Shown here piece after piece: positions 1 to 8,924 of a DNA stretch of 18,892 nucleotides. Origin of the DNA: Bacteroidota bacterium (lineage in GTDB: Bacteria; Bacteroidota; Bacteroidia; Flavobacteriales_F; PHOS-HE28); contig CAUJFM010000373.1 of NCBI GenBank assembly GCA_963169595.1, forward strand, positions 1 to 18,892, in the 5' to 3' direction. How positions within the stretch are numbered: the stretch's first letter is position 1; every line of letters begins with the position of its first letter. The position numbers were made by a program, and so were the translations under genes. The notes under the pieces are model-generated. The model was not told the DNA's origin and made no database searches. It saw only the letters and a program-made list of their open reading frames with translations.

Positions 1-1
1 C

Positions 2-217
2 GCCGGAGCCCAGCTGGGCCTGCACTTCACCTTCCTGCAGCATCTCTTCCTGCGCACCACCGGCCGCATCACCTGGGTGGACCTGCCCAGTGTGCTCACC
101 ACCGGCACCGCCGAGGACCGCGCCGACCAGATCTTCTGGGCCTACCAATGGAACGTGGTACTGGGCGGCCAGTTCCACCTGGGGCGGAAGAAGGCGTCGA
201 TCGCACCTGTGCAATGA
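2..217 (+). CDS. C-terminal end of a probable outer-membrane protein (5' truncated)
   Basis: An open frame enters from the left edge and runs 71 residues to a TGA at 215-217. The visible part alternates hydrophobic and polar residues (LGLHFTFLQ, WNVVLGGQFHLG), as in the last strands of an outer-membrane beta-barrel, and ends with a short basic and polar tail. No catalytic motif is visible and I cannot name the family. It lies 42 bases upstream of the fumarylacetoacetase gene, which has its own candidate -7 box, so the two are probably separate units. The barrel idea rests on strand-like alternation only; a periplasmic or cytoplasmic protein is not excluded. Confidence 0.55.
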   Translation, partial: AGAQLGLHFTFLQHLFLRTTGRITWVDLPSVLTTGTAEDRADQIFWAYQWNVVLGGQFHLGRKKASIAPVQ

Positions 218-247
218 CCACTGGCACGCGGTGCGGCACAGGCTTCG

Positions 248-255
248 CACCTTTG
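248..255 (+). promoter_or_regulatory. Candidate Bacteroidota -7 box for fahA
   Basis: CACCTTTG matches TAnnTTTG at all fixed positions but the first. It ends only 4 nt before the ATG at 260, so transcription from it would give a nearly leaderless mRNA. No clear TTTG -33 element is seen at the usual distance. Confidence 0.45.
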
Positions 256-259
256 CGCC

Positions 260-1534
260 ATGCACCTGCCCGCCAACGACCCCGCGCTGCGCTCCTGGAT
301 CCCCGTACCCACGGGAAGTGATTTCCCCATCCAGAACATCCCCTTCGGGATCGGCAGCTGGAACGGGGAGCCGCCGGTGCCTGTGAGCCGCATCGGCGAC
401 CGCGTGGTGGACCTGAGCATCCTGGCCGAGGCCGGTCTGCTGGATGGTCTCGGCATTGCCCGGGAAGCCTTCCTGGCCCCCCAACTGAACGACCTGATGG
501 GTGGCGGAAAAGCGGCCATCCGGGCCCTGCGTGATCGCCTGAGCGAGCTGTTCCGACACGACAACGCCACCCTGCGCGACAACAACACCCTGCGCGAGGA
601 TGCCCTGCTGCCCGCGGACCAGGTGGTGATGCACCTCCCCGTCCGCGTGGGCGACTACACCGATTTCTACAGCAGCCGGCAGCATGCCTACAACGTGGGC
701 TGCATGTTCCGCGACCCCGCCAACGCCCTGCTGCCCAACTGGCTGCACCTGCCCGTGGGCTACCATGGCCGCGCCAGCAGTATCGTGGTGAGCGGCACCC
801 CCATCCGCCGGCCCAACGGCCAGTACAAGCCCGCCCCCGATGCCGCACCGGTGTTCGGGCCCACGCGCCAGCTGGACATGGAGCTCGAGGTGGCCTTCAT
901 CACCTTCGAAGGGAACGCGCTCGGCGACCGGATCACCACGGCCGAGGCCGAGGACCGGATCTTCGGGCTGGTGCTCTTCAACGACTGGAGCGCGCGCGAC
1001 TTCCAGGCCTGGGAATACGTGCCGCTGGGGCCCTTCCTGGGCAAGAACTTCGGCAGCAGCATGAGCCCCTGGGTGGTGACCCTGGATGCGCTGGAGCCCT
1101 TCCGCGTGCCCTCGCCCGTGCAGGACCCGCCCGTGCTCCCCTACCTGGAACAGACCGGCGACCGCCACTTCGACATTGCGCTGGAGGCCACGATCGCCAC
1201 GGATGACGGCCGCGAGACCGTGATCTGCCGCAGCAACTTCAAGCACCTCTACTGGAGCATGGCCCAGCAGCTGGCCCACCACACGGTGAACGGCTGCAAC
1301 GTGCGCTGCGGCGACGTGATGGCCAGTGGCACCATCAGCGGCGAGACCGAGGACAGCTACGGCAGCCTGCTGGAGCTGACCTGGAAGGGCACCAAGCCCC
1401 TGACGCTGCATGACGGCACCGAGCGGAAGTTCCTGCAGGACGGCGACACGCTGGTGATGCGCGGTCATGCGGAGCGGAACGGGGTGCGCATCGGCTTCGG
1501 CGAGGTGCGCGGCACGGTGCTGCCGGCCGTGTGA
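260..1534 (+). CDS. fahA: Fumarylacetoacetase
   Basis: Fumarylacetoacetase (EC 3.7.1.2) hydrolyses fumarylacetoacetate to fumarate and acetoacetate, the last step of tyrosine and homogentisate breakdown in the cytosol. The 424-residue length fits the family (mouse enzyme about 419). Active-site residues known from the mouse enzyme appear at a constant +9 offset: metal ligands Asp135 (TDFY), Glu208 and Glu210 (MELEVAF) and Asp242 (NDWSARD), catalytic His142 (RQHA), Tyr137, Gln249, Lys262 (LGKNFG) and Glu373 in the SLLELTW stretch. The N-terminal SH3-like domain covers about residues 1-120. The ATG at 260 gives the typical N-terminus (SDFPIQNIPFG) and follows a -7-like box. No other tyrosine-degradation gene is in the window, so it stands alone here. 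All key residues are intact. Confidence 0.97.
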   Translation: MHLPANDPALRSWIPVPTGSDFPIQNIPFGIGSWNGEPPVPVSRIGDRVVDLSILAEAGLLDGLGIAREAFLAPQLNDLMGGGKAAIRALRDRLSELFRHDNATLRDNNTLREDALLPADQVVMHLPVRVGDYTDFYSSRQHAYNVGCMFRDPANALLPNWLHLPVGYHGRASSIVVSGTPIRRPNGQYKPAPDAAPVFGPTRQLDMELEVAFITFEGNALGDRITTAEAEDRIFGLVLFNDWSARDFQAWEYVPLGPFLGKNFGSSMSPWVVTLDALEPFRVPSPVQDPPVLPYLEQTGDRHFDIALEATIATDDGRETVICRSNFKHLYWSMAQQLAHHTVNGCNVRCGDVMASGTISGETEDSYGSLLELTWKGTKPLTLHDGTERKFLQDGDTLVMRGHAERNGVRIGFGEVRGTVLPAV

Positions 1535-1547
1535 GCCACGTCAACGG

Positions 1548-1567
1548 GCCCACACCGGGCAGTGGGC
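1548..1567 (+). terminator. Weak hairpin after fahA
   Basis: A 6-bp stem (GCCCAC / GTGGGC) encloses an 8-nt loop just 14 nt after the fahA stop. There is no U-tract, so this is only a possible terminator. Confidence 0.25.
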
Positions 1568-1620
1568 GAAGATGCCCCATGATGTGTGGATGGCAGGGCG
1601 CGGCCGGTGCTTCGACCTGC

Positions 1621-1628
1621 TACCTTTG
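1621..1628 (+). promoter_or_regulatory. Bacteroidota -7 box for the RelA/SpoT gene
   Basis: TACCTTTG is a perfect TAnnTTTG match, placed 8 nt before the ATG at 1637. The predicted leader is about 5 nt. No obvious -33 TTTG is present in the GC-rich upstream stretch. Confidence 0.7.
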
Positions 1629-1636
1629 ACGAACGC

Positions 1637-3919
1637 ATGGACAAAGGCCCGCACAGCCCGGTAACACCCGCACCGGAATCCGCCACCACCAAGGGGAAAC
1701 CCGTGATCGACCTGGAAAAGGAACGAGCGGAGATCCTGCGCCGGTACCGCGGCCTGCTGCGGGCCATCAAGGGCGATCGCACCCCGGACGAGAGCCGCCT
1801 CATCCGCAAGGCCTTCAACATCGCGGTGGAGGCCCACAAGGACCAGCGGCGCAAGACCGGCGAGCCCTACATCTACCACCCCATCGCGGTGGCGCGCATC
1901 TGCGCCGAGGAGATCGGGCTGGGCGCCACCAGTGTGGTGGCCGCGCTCCTGCACGACACGGTGGAGGACACCGACCTGACCCTCGATGACGTGAAGGACC
2001 TCTTCGGTCCCACGGTGGCCACCATCATCGACGGCCTCACGAAGATCAGCGGACTGCAGTTCGGCACGGACAGCATCCAGGCCGAGAACTTCCGCAAGGT
2101 GCTGCTCACCCTGGCGCAGGACGTGCGCGTGATCCTGGTGAAGCTCGCCGACCGGCTGCACAACATGCGCACGCTGGACAGCATGGCGCGCGACAAGCAG
2201 CTGAAGATCGCCAGCGAGACGCTCTTCCTCTACGCCCCGCTGGCCCACCGCCTGGGGCTCTACAACATCAAGAGCGAACTGGAGGACCTCTCCCTGAAGT
2301 TCAAGGAGCCGACCATCTACCAGGAGATCAGCCAGAAGCTGAAGAAGGGCGAGGCCGTGCGGAAGCGCTTCATCAGCCGCTTCATCCTGCCCATCAAGCA
2401 GTCGCTGGACCGCGAAGGCTTCAGCTACGAGATCAAGGGACGGCCCAAGAGCATCCACAGCATCTACAACAAGATGCTCAAGAAGCACGTGAGCTTCGAG
2501 GAGGTGTACGACGTCTTCGCCGTGCGGATCATCATCGACACCCGCCCCGAGCTGGAGAAGGCCGACTGCTGGAAGGTGTACAGCATCGTCACCGACTACT
2601 ACCAGCCCAATCCGGACCGTCTGCGCGACTGGATCAGCATCCCCAAGGGCAACGGCTACGAGAGCCTGCACACCACGGTGATGAGCCCCGGCGGCCGCTG
2701 GGTGGAGGTGCAGATCCGCACCCGCCGCATGGACGAGGTGGCCGAAATGGGCCTGGCCGCGCACTACCGCTACAAGGACGATGCGGACCACACCTCGGCG
2801 CTTGACGCCTGGCTGAACCGCATCCGCGAGGTGCTCGACGACCCCAGCACCAACGCCCTGGACTTCGTGAACGATTTCAAGCTGAACCTCTTCAGCGACG
2901 AGATCGTGGTGTTCACGCCCAAGGGCGACATGCGCAACCTGCCGGCCGGCGCCACCGCGCTCGACTTCGCCTTCGACATCCACAGCCAGATCGGGCGTCA
3001 ATGCATCGGCGCCAAGGTGAACCACAAGCTGGTGCCCCTGAGCCAGCCCCTGCGCAGCGGCGACCAGATCGAGATCATCACCAGCCGCAAACAGCAGCCC
3101 AAGGAGGACTGGCTGAGCTACGTGGCCACGGCCAAGGCACGCCACCAGATCAAGCAGGCCCTGCGCGACCAGAAGCGCAAGCTCGCCGTGGTCGGCCGCG
3201 AGTCGGTGCAACGCCAGATGCGCAAGTGGGGCGCCAAGGTGGATGAAGCGAACATCAACCTGCTGGTGGCCTGGTTCGGCGCCACATCGGCCATGGACCT
3301 GTACTACCAGGTGGCACGGGGCAAGCACCAACTGGAGGACATCGGCGATGCCGCCGCAGGCATCACCGTGCAGGTGAAGGCGGGCCGCCTGGTGCTGCCC
3401 AAGCCCAAGCAGGTGGCCGAGGAACGCACCCTGGAGGAGGTGGTGGCCGAGATCCGCGGCGAGAAGAACAGCGCCCTGGTGATCGGTGACGACCTCCAGA
3501 AGATCGATTACAAGCTGAGCCCCTGCTGCAACCCCATCGCGGGCGACGACGTGTTCGGCTTCATCACGGTGAACGAGGGCATCAAGATCCACCGCGTGAA
3601 CTGCCCCAACGCGGTGCAGCTGATGAGCAACTTCGCCTACCGCATCGTGAAGGCGCGGTGGAAGGGCAAGGACAGCGTGGAGTTCCTCGCCGGGCTGCGC
3701 TTCAGCGGCATCGACGACGTGGGCCTGGTGAACAAGATCACCACCATCATCAGCCACGAGCACAACGTGAACATGCGCGCCATCAGCTTCGAGAGCCACG
3801 ACGGCATCTTCGAGGGCAAGGTGATGGTGTACGTGCACGACACGGACCACCTCAACGCCCTGATGGAAAAACTGAAGCGCGTGCGCGGGGTGCGCATCGT
3901 GGAGCGCGTGGACCAGTGA
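1637..3919 (+). CDS. rsh: Bifunctional (p)ppGpp synthetase/hydrolase (RelA/SpoT homologue)
   Basis: This long RSH protein makes and degrades the alarmone (p)ppGpp. Domains run in the classic order over 760 residues. The HD hydrolase domain has an intact HDTVED motif at 106-111. The synthetase domain has GRPKSIHSIY near 268, YESLHTTV at 341-348 and QIRT at 359-362. The TGS domain covers about 422-483, the conserved-Cys region includes Cys630, Cys631 and Cys656, and a C-terminal ACT domain covers about 684-760. Both catalytic halves look active. The loop that reads RxKD in bifunctional enzymes and ExDD in synthesis-only RelA reads RLRD at 328-331, so it is closer to the bifunctional type. I chose ATG 1637 because a perfect -7 box sits just before it; the in-frame ATG at 1586 lies upstream of that box. 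GTG 1703 is a possible later start. Confidence 0.96.
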   Translation: MDKGPHSPVTPAPESATTKGKPVIDLEKERAEILRRYRGLLRAIKGDRTPDESRLIRKAFNIAVEAHKDQRRKTGEPYIYHPIAVARICAEEIGLGATSVVAALLHDTVEDTDLTLDDVKDLFGPTVATIIDGLTKISGLQFGTDSIQAENFRKVLLTLAQDVRVILVKLADRLHNMRTLDSMARDKQLKIASETLFLYAPLAHRLGLYNIKSELEDLSLKFKEPTIYQEISQKLKKGEAVRKRFISRFILPIKQSLDREGFSYEIKGRPKSIHSIYNKMLKKHVSFEEVYDVFAVRIIIDTRPELEKADCWKVYSIVTDYYQPNPDRLRDWISIPKGNGYESLHTTVMSPGGRWVEVQIRTRRMDEVAEMGLAAHYRYKDDADHTSALDAWLNRIREVLDDPSTNALDFVNDFKLNLFSDEIVVFTPKGDMRNLPAGATALDFAFDIHSQIGRQCIGAKVNHKLVPLSQPLRSGDQIEIITSRKQQPKEDWLSYVATAKARHQIKQALRDQKRKLAVVGRESVQRQMRKWGAKVDEANINLLVAWFGATSAMDLYYQVARGKHQLEDIGDAAAGITVQVKAGRLVLPKPKQVAEERTLEEVVAEIRGEKNSALVIGDDLQKIDYKLSPCCNPIAGDDVFGFITVNEGIKIHRVNCPNAVQLMSNFAYRIVKARWKGKDSVEFLAGLRFSGIDDVGLVNKITTIISHEHNVNMRAISFESHDGIFEGKVMVYVHDTDHLNALMEKLKRVRGVRIVERVDQ

Positions 3920-3967
3920 GGCCCAACGGCCGGCCCTCGGAGGCGGCACCGATCCCGCGCCAGACGC

Positions 3968-3975
3968 TACCTTAG
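3968..3975 (+). promoter_or_regulatory. Candidate -7 box for the Fur-family gene
   Basis: TACCTTAG differs from TAnnTTTG at one position and ends 8 nt before the ATG at 3984. It overlaps an in-frame GTG at 3975, which argues against that GTG as the start. Confidence 0.5.
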
Positions 3976-3983
3976 TGCCCGGA

Positions 3984-4445
3984 ATGGCCGCCACCGAGAC
4001 CAGCCAGCACGTACAGCGCCTGTTCAGCGACTACCTGGAGCGCAACAAGCACCGGAAGACGCCGGAGCGCTTCGCCATCCTCTCGGAGATCTATGCCCAC
4101 GAAGGGCACTTCGACATCGAGCAGCTCTACGGCCGCATGAAGTCGAAGAACTACCGCGTGAGCCGCGCCACCCTGTACAACACCATGGAGCTGCTGCTGG
4201 ACTGCCAGCTGGTGCGCCGCCACCGCTTCCAGGGTGCCCAGGCGCAGTTCGAGAAGGCCCATGCCTACCGCCAGCACGACCATGCGGTGTGCGACCGCTG
4301 CGGAAAGGTGCAGGAGTTCTGTGACCCCCGCATCCAGCAGATCCGCAACACCGTGTCCGAAGTGATGGACCTGGAAGTGACCCACCATGCCCTGCTGATC
4401 CACGGGATCTGCAAGGATTGCCGCAACGAACGCAACGAGCAATGA
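3984..4445 (+). CDS. Fur-family metal-dependent transcriptional regulator
   Basis: A 153-residue protein of the Fur superfamily, which represses genes when bound to metal. The winged-helix DNA-binding half (about 10-85) contains the recognition-helix stretch SRATLYNTM at 61-69. The dimerisation half carries the HDH cluster at 98-100 followed by CDRCGKVQEF, giving Cys103 and Cys106. A second CxxC, Cys143 and Cys146, lies near the C-terminus. Two CxxC pairs are typical of the structural zinc site. Whether the sensed signal is iron, zinc or peroxide cannot be read from the sequence. The start at 3984 is preferred over GTG 3975 because the GTG lies inside the -7 box. The stop overlaps the ATG of the next gene by 4 nt (ATGA), so the two are probably translationally coupled. 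Confidence 0.92.
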   Translation: MAATETSQHVQRLFSDYLERNKHRKTPERFAILSEIYAHEGHFDIEQLYGRMKSKNYRVSRATLYNTMELLLDCQLVRRHRFQGAQAQFEKAHAYRQHDHAVCDRCGKVQEFCDPRIQQIRNTVSEVMDLEVTHHALLIHGICKDCRNERNEQ

Positions 4446-4807
4446 CCGAGACCGAACGCCCCACCTTCGACCTCCGTGTGACCAAGGAGGCGCGCTGCAA
4501 AGTGTTCCACCTTCAGGGCCGCCTGATGGACCAGCAGCAGGCCGACCGCCTGATGTCCACCCTCGAGGATGAGCTTGCCGATGGCACCACCACCGTGGTG
4601 CTCGACATGGGCGCGCTCCAGTACATGAACAGCACCGGGCTCAACATCCTCATCAATGTGCTGACCCGCACCCGCAACGCCGGCGGCGACACGCTGCTCG
4701 CCGCGGTCTCGCACAGTGTCCGCCAGCTGTTCATCGTGACCAAGCTGGACACGGTGTTCACCATCACCCCCACCGTGGCCGAGGCTGTGGCCAAGGTCGG
4801 CGCCTGA
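4442..4807 (+). CDS. STAS-domain protein (anti-sigma-factor-antagonist-like)
   Basis: A 121-residue single-domain protein with the STAS fold of SpoIIAA/RsbV-type antagonists. These bind an anti-sigma kinase when unphosphorylated and release it when phosphorylated on a Ser or Thr. The hallmark lies around residues 55-70: a hydrophobic strand (VVLDMGAL) followed by MNSTGLNIL, with Ser64 at the usual phosphorylation position of the SS/ST-GL motif. The ATG at 4442 overlaps the Fur stop by 4 nt, and PurA begins 5 nt after the stop at 4807, so the gene is embedded in a Fur-STAS-purA unit. No kinase or phosphatase partner is encoded nearby. The partner-switching role is inferred from the family. Confidence 0.85.
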   Translation: MTETERPTFDLRVTKEARCKVFHLQGRLMDQQQADRLMSTLEDELADGTTTVVLDMGALQYMNSTGLNILINVLTRTRNAGGDTLLAAVSHSVRQLFIVTKLDTVFTITPTVAEAVAKVGA

Positions 4808-4812
4808 ACGTG

Positions 4813-6087
<1,275 letters not shown>

Positions 6088-6096
6088 GCCTGCGCC

Positions 6097-7497
6097 ATGG
6101 GCCGCTCCAGGACGCGTCGCCCAGCGCCGGTACCGCCGAGCGGTCTGCCCGAAGAACTCCGCACCACCCTGCAGCCACTGCTCGGTGATGCGGTGAACGA
6201 CCTGGAGGCTGCGCTCGCAACGCCCTCGCCCACCAGCCTCCGCCTCAACCCGGCCAAGCCCTTCGCACCCAGCGGCACACCGGTGCCCTGGTGCAGCACC
6301 GGCCTCTACCTGGACGAACGCCCGGCCTTCACCTTCGACCCCCTGCTGCACGCCGGATGCTACTACGTGCAGGAGGCCTCCTCCATGCTGCTGGAACCCG
6401 CCCTGCGGGCCACGGGACTACTGGGCGACGATATCCGCGCGCTAGATCTGAGCGCCGCGCCGGGCGGCAAGAGCACCCACCTGCGCAGCCTGCTCACCCC
6501 GGCCTCGCTGCTCGTGGCCAACGAGGTGGACCGGCGCCGCGCACAGGTGCTGCAGGAGAACCTGTGGAAATGGGGCGGTCCCAACACCGTAGTGCTGAAC
6601 GACACCCCGGAACGTCTGGCCGCCACAGGTATCTCGTTCGATCTGGTGGTGCTGGATGCGCCCTGCTCCGGCGAAGGCATGTTCCGGAAGGACCCGTTCG
6701 CCCGCGCCCAATGGACACCCGGCCTGGTGCGTCAGTGCGCCACGGTGCAGCGCACCATCCTGCCGCATGCGTGGGACCTGCTGGCCCCTGGCGGCTTCCT
6801 CGTCTACAGCACCTGCACCTGGGAGCCGACCGAGAACGAGGGCCAGTTGATACCGTTACTGGAACAAGGTGCGGAACCCGTGGATCCCCACTTCGATGCG
6901 ACCTGGGGCGTGCAGCACACCGAGGTGGAAGGGGTGATCGGCCACCGCTGCTATCCACACAAGGTGCGCGGCGAAGGCTTCTTCATCGCCGTGCTGCGCA
7001 AGCCGGGAGAGCGGTCCGGCCACCGCTTGCGAAGCGACGGCACCACTGCCCTGCCCAACGGCATCCGCGCCGACCGGCCACAGCAGGTGGTGGTGCGGGA
7101 GGACGTGGAGCATGTGGTGGACGCCACTTGGGCACCTGTGGTGGAGCACCTGTGCCGCAGCACGCGTGTGCTCTCGCCTGGTACGCCCCTCTGGCAGTTG
7201 AACGGGGACCGAAAGGACCCGCATCCGGCGCTCGCGTTGAGCACCCTGCTCGATCGCACGGCCTTCATCCCCGTGGAACTGGACGAAGCACAGGCCATCG
7301 CCTACCTGCGCGGTGAAGCCCTGCCCGCCCGCGATGTACGAGGCACGGGTCTGGTGCTGCATCGTGGCCACGCCCTGGGCTGGGTCTCGGGCGCCGGCAA
7401 TCGCTGGAACAACAATTGGCCCGCCCCCTGGCGCATCCGTGCGCAACATCCGCATGCCGTCCGCGTATCTTGGTCCATGACACCGGCCCATCGCTGA
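6097..7497 (+). CDS. rRNA cytosine-C5 methyltransferase, RsmF/NOL1-NOP2-Sun family
   Basis: A 466-residue S-adenosylmethionine-dependent RNA m5C methyltransferase. The family N-terminal part leads into YYVQEASSM at 89-97. The SAM-binding loop is DLSAAPGGKSTHL at about 117-129. Motif IV DAPCSGEG has Cys190, the release cysteine in this family, and motif VI YSTCTW has Cys240, the nucleophile. The C-terminal third contains an RsmF-like tail ending in HALGWVSGAGNRW and NNWPAPWRI, which resembles the PUA-like RNA-binding extension. The domain layout favours an RsmF (YebU)-type 16S rRNA enzyme over RsmB, which has an N-terminal NusB-like domain instead. The target base is not readable from sequence. 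The gene begins 9 nt after purA and is probably co-transcribed with it. Confidence 0.92.
   Translation: MGRSRTRRPAPVPPSGLPEELRTTLQPLLGDAVNDLEAALATPSPTSLRLNPAKPFAPSGTPVPWCSTGLYLDERPAFTFDPLLHAGCYYVQEASSMLLEPALRATGLLGDDIRALDLSAAPGGKSTHLRSLLTPASLLVANEVDRRRAQVLQENLWKWGGPNTVVLNDTPERLAATGISFDLVVLDAPCSGEGMFRKDPFARAQWTPGLVRQCATVQRTILPHAWDLLAPGGFLVYSTCTWEPTENEGQLIPLLEQGAEPVDPHFDATWGVQHTEVEGVIGHRCYPHKVRGEGFFIAVLRKPGERSGHRLRSDGTTALPNGIRADRPQQVVVREDVEHVVDATWAPVVEHLCRSTRVLSPGTPLWQLNGDRKDPHPALALSTLLDRTAFIPVELDEAQAIAYLRGEALPARDVRGTGLVLHRGHALGWVSGAGNRWNNNWPAPWRIRAQHPHAVRVSWSMTPAHR
7466..7473 (+). promoter_or_regulatory. Candidate -7 box for the TonB-like gene
   Basis: TATCTTGG, inside the last codons of the methyltransferase gene, matches TAnnTTTG at five of six fixed positions. 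It would give a leader of about 25 nt to the ATG at 7503. It may supply extra internal transcription. Confidence 0.3.
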
Positions 7498-7502
7498 GCC
7501 CC

Positions 7503-8234
7503 ATGTGGAGCGCCTTTCTGGATTGGTTCGAGGAGCACAAGGTGGCCGTGATCGGCACCCTGACGGTGCACACCCTGGGCCTGTTCGCGCTCACCGTGCT
7601 GCACATGCGCACCACGCCACGCGAGGATGAGATCAGCGAGATCCGGATGGAGCTGATCTCCGAGGAGGAGGCCCTGCAGATCCAAGAGGCCATTCAGCAG
7701 GAGGCCCTGGGCATCCCGCAGGAGGTGAAGAACCTCACCAGCAACATCACCGCCGAGGTGAAGCCCACCTTCTCCCAGGCCAAGCTGGCCGAGCGGGTGG
7801 AGAACGACCTCCGCGCCTTCGAGCAGGAGGAGTTCGACCGGTTGGCGCAGGAACGGCGCGAGCGGGGCGAAGAGGTGGAAATGCCCCAGCTGGACCCCAG
7901 CAAGTGGAACAAGGAGCTTTACATGGACAAGGCTGCCGAGCCGGTGAAGGTGGAGGGCGCCACCACCGTGTGGCACGACCTGCAGGGCCGTGTCCGGGAG
8001 AACGATGTACCGGGCTACCTGTGCAGGACGCAAGGACGTGTGGCCGTCCGCATCACGGTGGACCGCAGTGGCCGCGTGCAGAAAGCCGAAGTGGACCCTT
8101 CGCGCAGCGCCAACGCGGATGAGTGCATGATCGAGCACGCGCTCCGCAGCAGTCAGCGGGCCCGCTTCAATGCGCTATCCTCCGCACCAGACCCCCAAAA
8201 AGGCACGGTGTTCTTCCTGTTCATGCCCCAATAA
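7503..8234 (+). CDS. TonB-family energy-transducer-like protein
   Basis: A 243-residue inner-membrane-anchored protein. A short cytoplasmic N-terminus is followed by one transmembrane segment at about 13-34. A long acidic and basic helical, probably coiled-coil, periplasmic stretch covers about 40-125. The C-terminal domain (about 170-243) has the TonB C-terminal pattern: GRVAVRITVDRSGRVQKAEV, then a helix with Ala/Arg-rich residues and a final strand (GTVFFLFMPQ). Such proteins usually pass proton-motive energy to outer-membrane transporters, but no ExbB, ExbD or receptor gene is in the window. The spacer is charged rather than Pro/Lys-rich as in classical TonB, so it may be a structural or regulatory variant. 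The start at 7503, 5 nt after the methyltransferase stop, places the membrane segment at the N-terminus. Confidence 0.75.
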   Translation: MWSAFLDWFEEHKVAVIGTLTVHTLGLFALTVLHMRTTPREDEISEIRMELISEEEALQIQEAIQQEALGIPQEVKNLTSNITAEVKPTFSQAKLAERVENDLRAFEQEEFDRLAQERRERGEEVEMPQLDPSKWNKELYMDKAAEPVKVEGATTVWHDLQGRVRENDVPGYLCRTQGRVAVRITVDRSGRVQKAEVDPSRSANADECMIEHALRSSQRARFNALSSAPDPQKGTVFFLFMPQ

Positions 8235-8272
8235 TGCCATAACGGCAGTACGAGCCGGGGTCATTGAGTCAC

Positions 8273-8305
8273 TTTGACTGCTTTTACGGGGCGGCAAACG
8301 GTTTG
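8273..8305 (+). promoter_or_regulatory. Candidate promoter of the hsp20 gene
   Basis: TTTG at 8273-8276 and ACGGTTTG at 8298-8305 are separated by 21 nt, which fits the Bacteroidota -33/-7 spacing. The -7 box matches only in its TTTG half. The predicted leader is about 45 nt. Confidence 0.4.
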
Positions 8306-8314
8306 AACGTAGCT

Positions 8315-8330
8315 GGATCACGAACGATCC
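8315..8330 (+). repeat. Inverted repeat in the hsp20 leader
   Basis: GGATC and GATCC arms flank a 6-nt loop (ACGAAC), 24 nt before the hsp20 start codon. If the upstream promoter is real, this small hairpin lies in the 5' leader of the mRNA. It could be an operator or a weak RNA structure; nothing decides between these. Confidence 0.4.
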
Positions 8331-8354
8331 AACAACCACAAACCGATACGAGCC

Positions 8355-8798
8355 ATGACCATCGTGAAGTACCGTCCGCAAGCCGCGTTCGCCGCGCCGT
8401 TCAACGAGATCGTGAACGAGTTCTTCGGCCGTGACATCGGCCAGTTCTTCGGGAGCGACGACCTGCGCCGCAGTGTTCCGAGCGTGAACATCATCGAGCG
8501 GGAGGGCGGCTTCGAACTGCGTATGCTGGCCCCCGGCTTCGGCAAGGAGGACCTGAAGCTCTCCATGGAGAACGAGGTGCTCACCATCAGCGCCGAGAAG
8601 AAGGTGGAGGACCTCAAGGAGAACGAGCGCTACACCCGCCGCGAGTTCAGCCACAGCGCCTTCACCCGCAGCTTCCGCCTGCCCGAAACGGTGAACGCGG
8701 AAGGCATCAAAGCCGAATACCAGAACGGGGTGCTGCATGTGCACATCCCCAAGGCCGAGGCCGTGAAGCCGCGCACGCGCGAGATCTCCATCGGTTGA
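8355..8798 (+). CDS. Small heat-shock protein, Hsp20/alpha-crystallin family
   Basis: A 147-residue ATP-independent holdase chaperone that binds unfolding proteins in the cytosol. The alpha-crystallin domain covers about 40-137, beginning VPSVNIIEREGGFELRML and ending with the family signature GVLHVHIPK at 125-133. The C-terminal ISI at 144-146 is the I-x-I motif that links dimers into oligomers. Length and layout are typical and complete. It stands alone: a 120-nt promoter region lies upstream and a strong hairpin terminator follows. Heat or stress induction is expected from the family, but I do not recognise a heat-shock operator such as CIRCE. Confidence 0.95.
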   Translation: MTIVKYRPQAAFAAPFNEIVNEFFGRDIGQFFGSDDLRRSVPSVNIIEREGGFELRMLAPGFGKEDLKLSMENEVLTISAEKKVEDLKENERYTRREFSHSAFTRSFRLPETVNAEGIKAEYQNGVLHVHIPKAEAVKPRTREISIG

Positions 8799-8823
8799 TC
8801 ATCGCTGCGAAAGCGTACACGAA

Positions 8824-8851
8824 GCAAGGGGCGCCGACCAGCGCCCCTTGC
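8824..8851 (+). terminator. Hairpin terminator after hsp20
   Basis: A perfect 11-bp stem (GCAAGGGGCGC / GCGCCCCTTGC) has a 6-nt loop CGACCA. It begins 26 nt after the hsp20 stop. A clear U-tract is missing. Confidence 0.7.
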
Positions 8852-8895
8852 CATTGTCATACCGGTCAACTGCAACCACAGGACACCGACCAGCG

Positions 8896-8903
8896 TATAT
8901 TCA
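8896..8903 (+). promoter_or_regulatory. Possible -7 box for the 75-residue protein gene
   Basis: TATATTCA is a partial match to TAnnTTTG (four of six fixed positions), 21 nt before the ATG at 8925. It lies after the hsp20 terminator, where a new promoter would be expected. Confidence 0.3.
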
Positions 8904-8924
8904 ACCCACCAGACCCTTCGCGCC

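Noticed and set aside
1586..1636. Upstream in-frame ATG start for the RelA/SpoT protein
   Set aside because: It precedes the perfect -7 box at 1621-1628 and would add 17 residues of low-complexity, Arg/Pro-rich sequence not typical of the family N-terminus.
1541..3994. 817-residue minus-strand open frame opposite the whole RelA/SpoT gene
   Set aside because: It is rich in His, Val, Leu, Ala and Asp in a way expected from the reverse complement of GC-rich codons. It has no domain, and the sense strand encodes a complete, well-conserved enzyme.
8235..8247. Short TGCC-GGCA hairpin after the TonB-like gene as a terminator
   Set aside because: The stem is only 4 bp and there is no U-tract.
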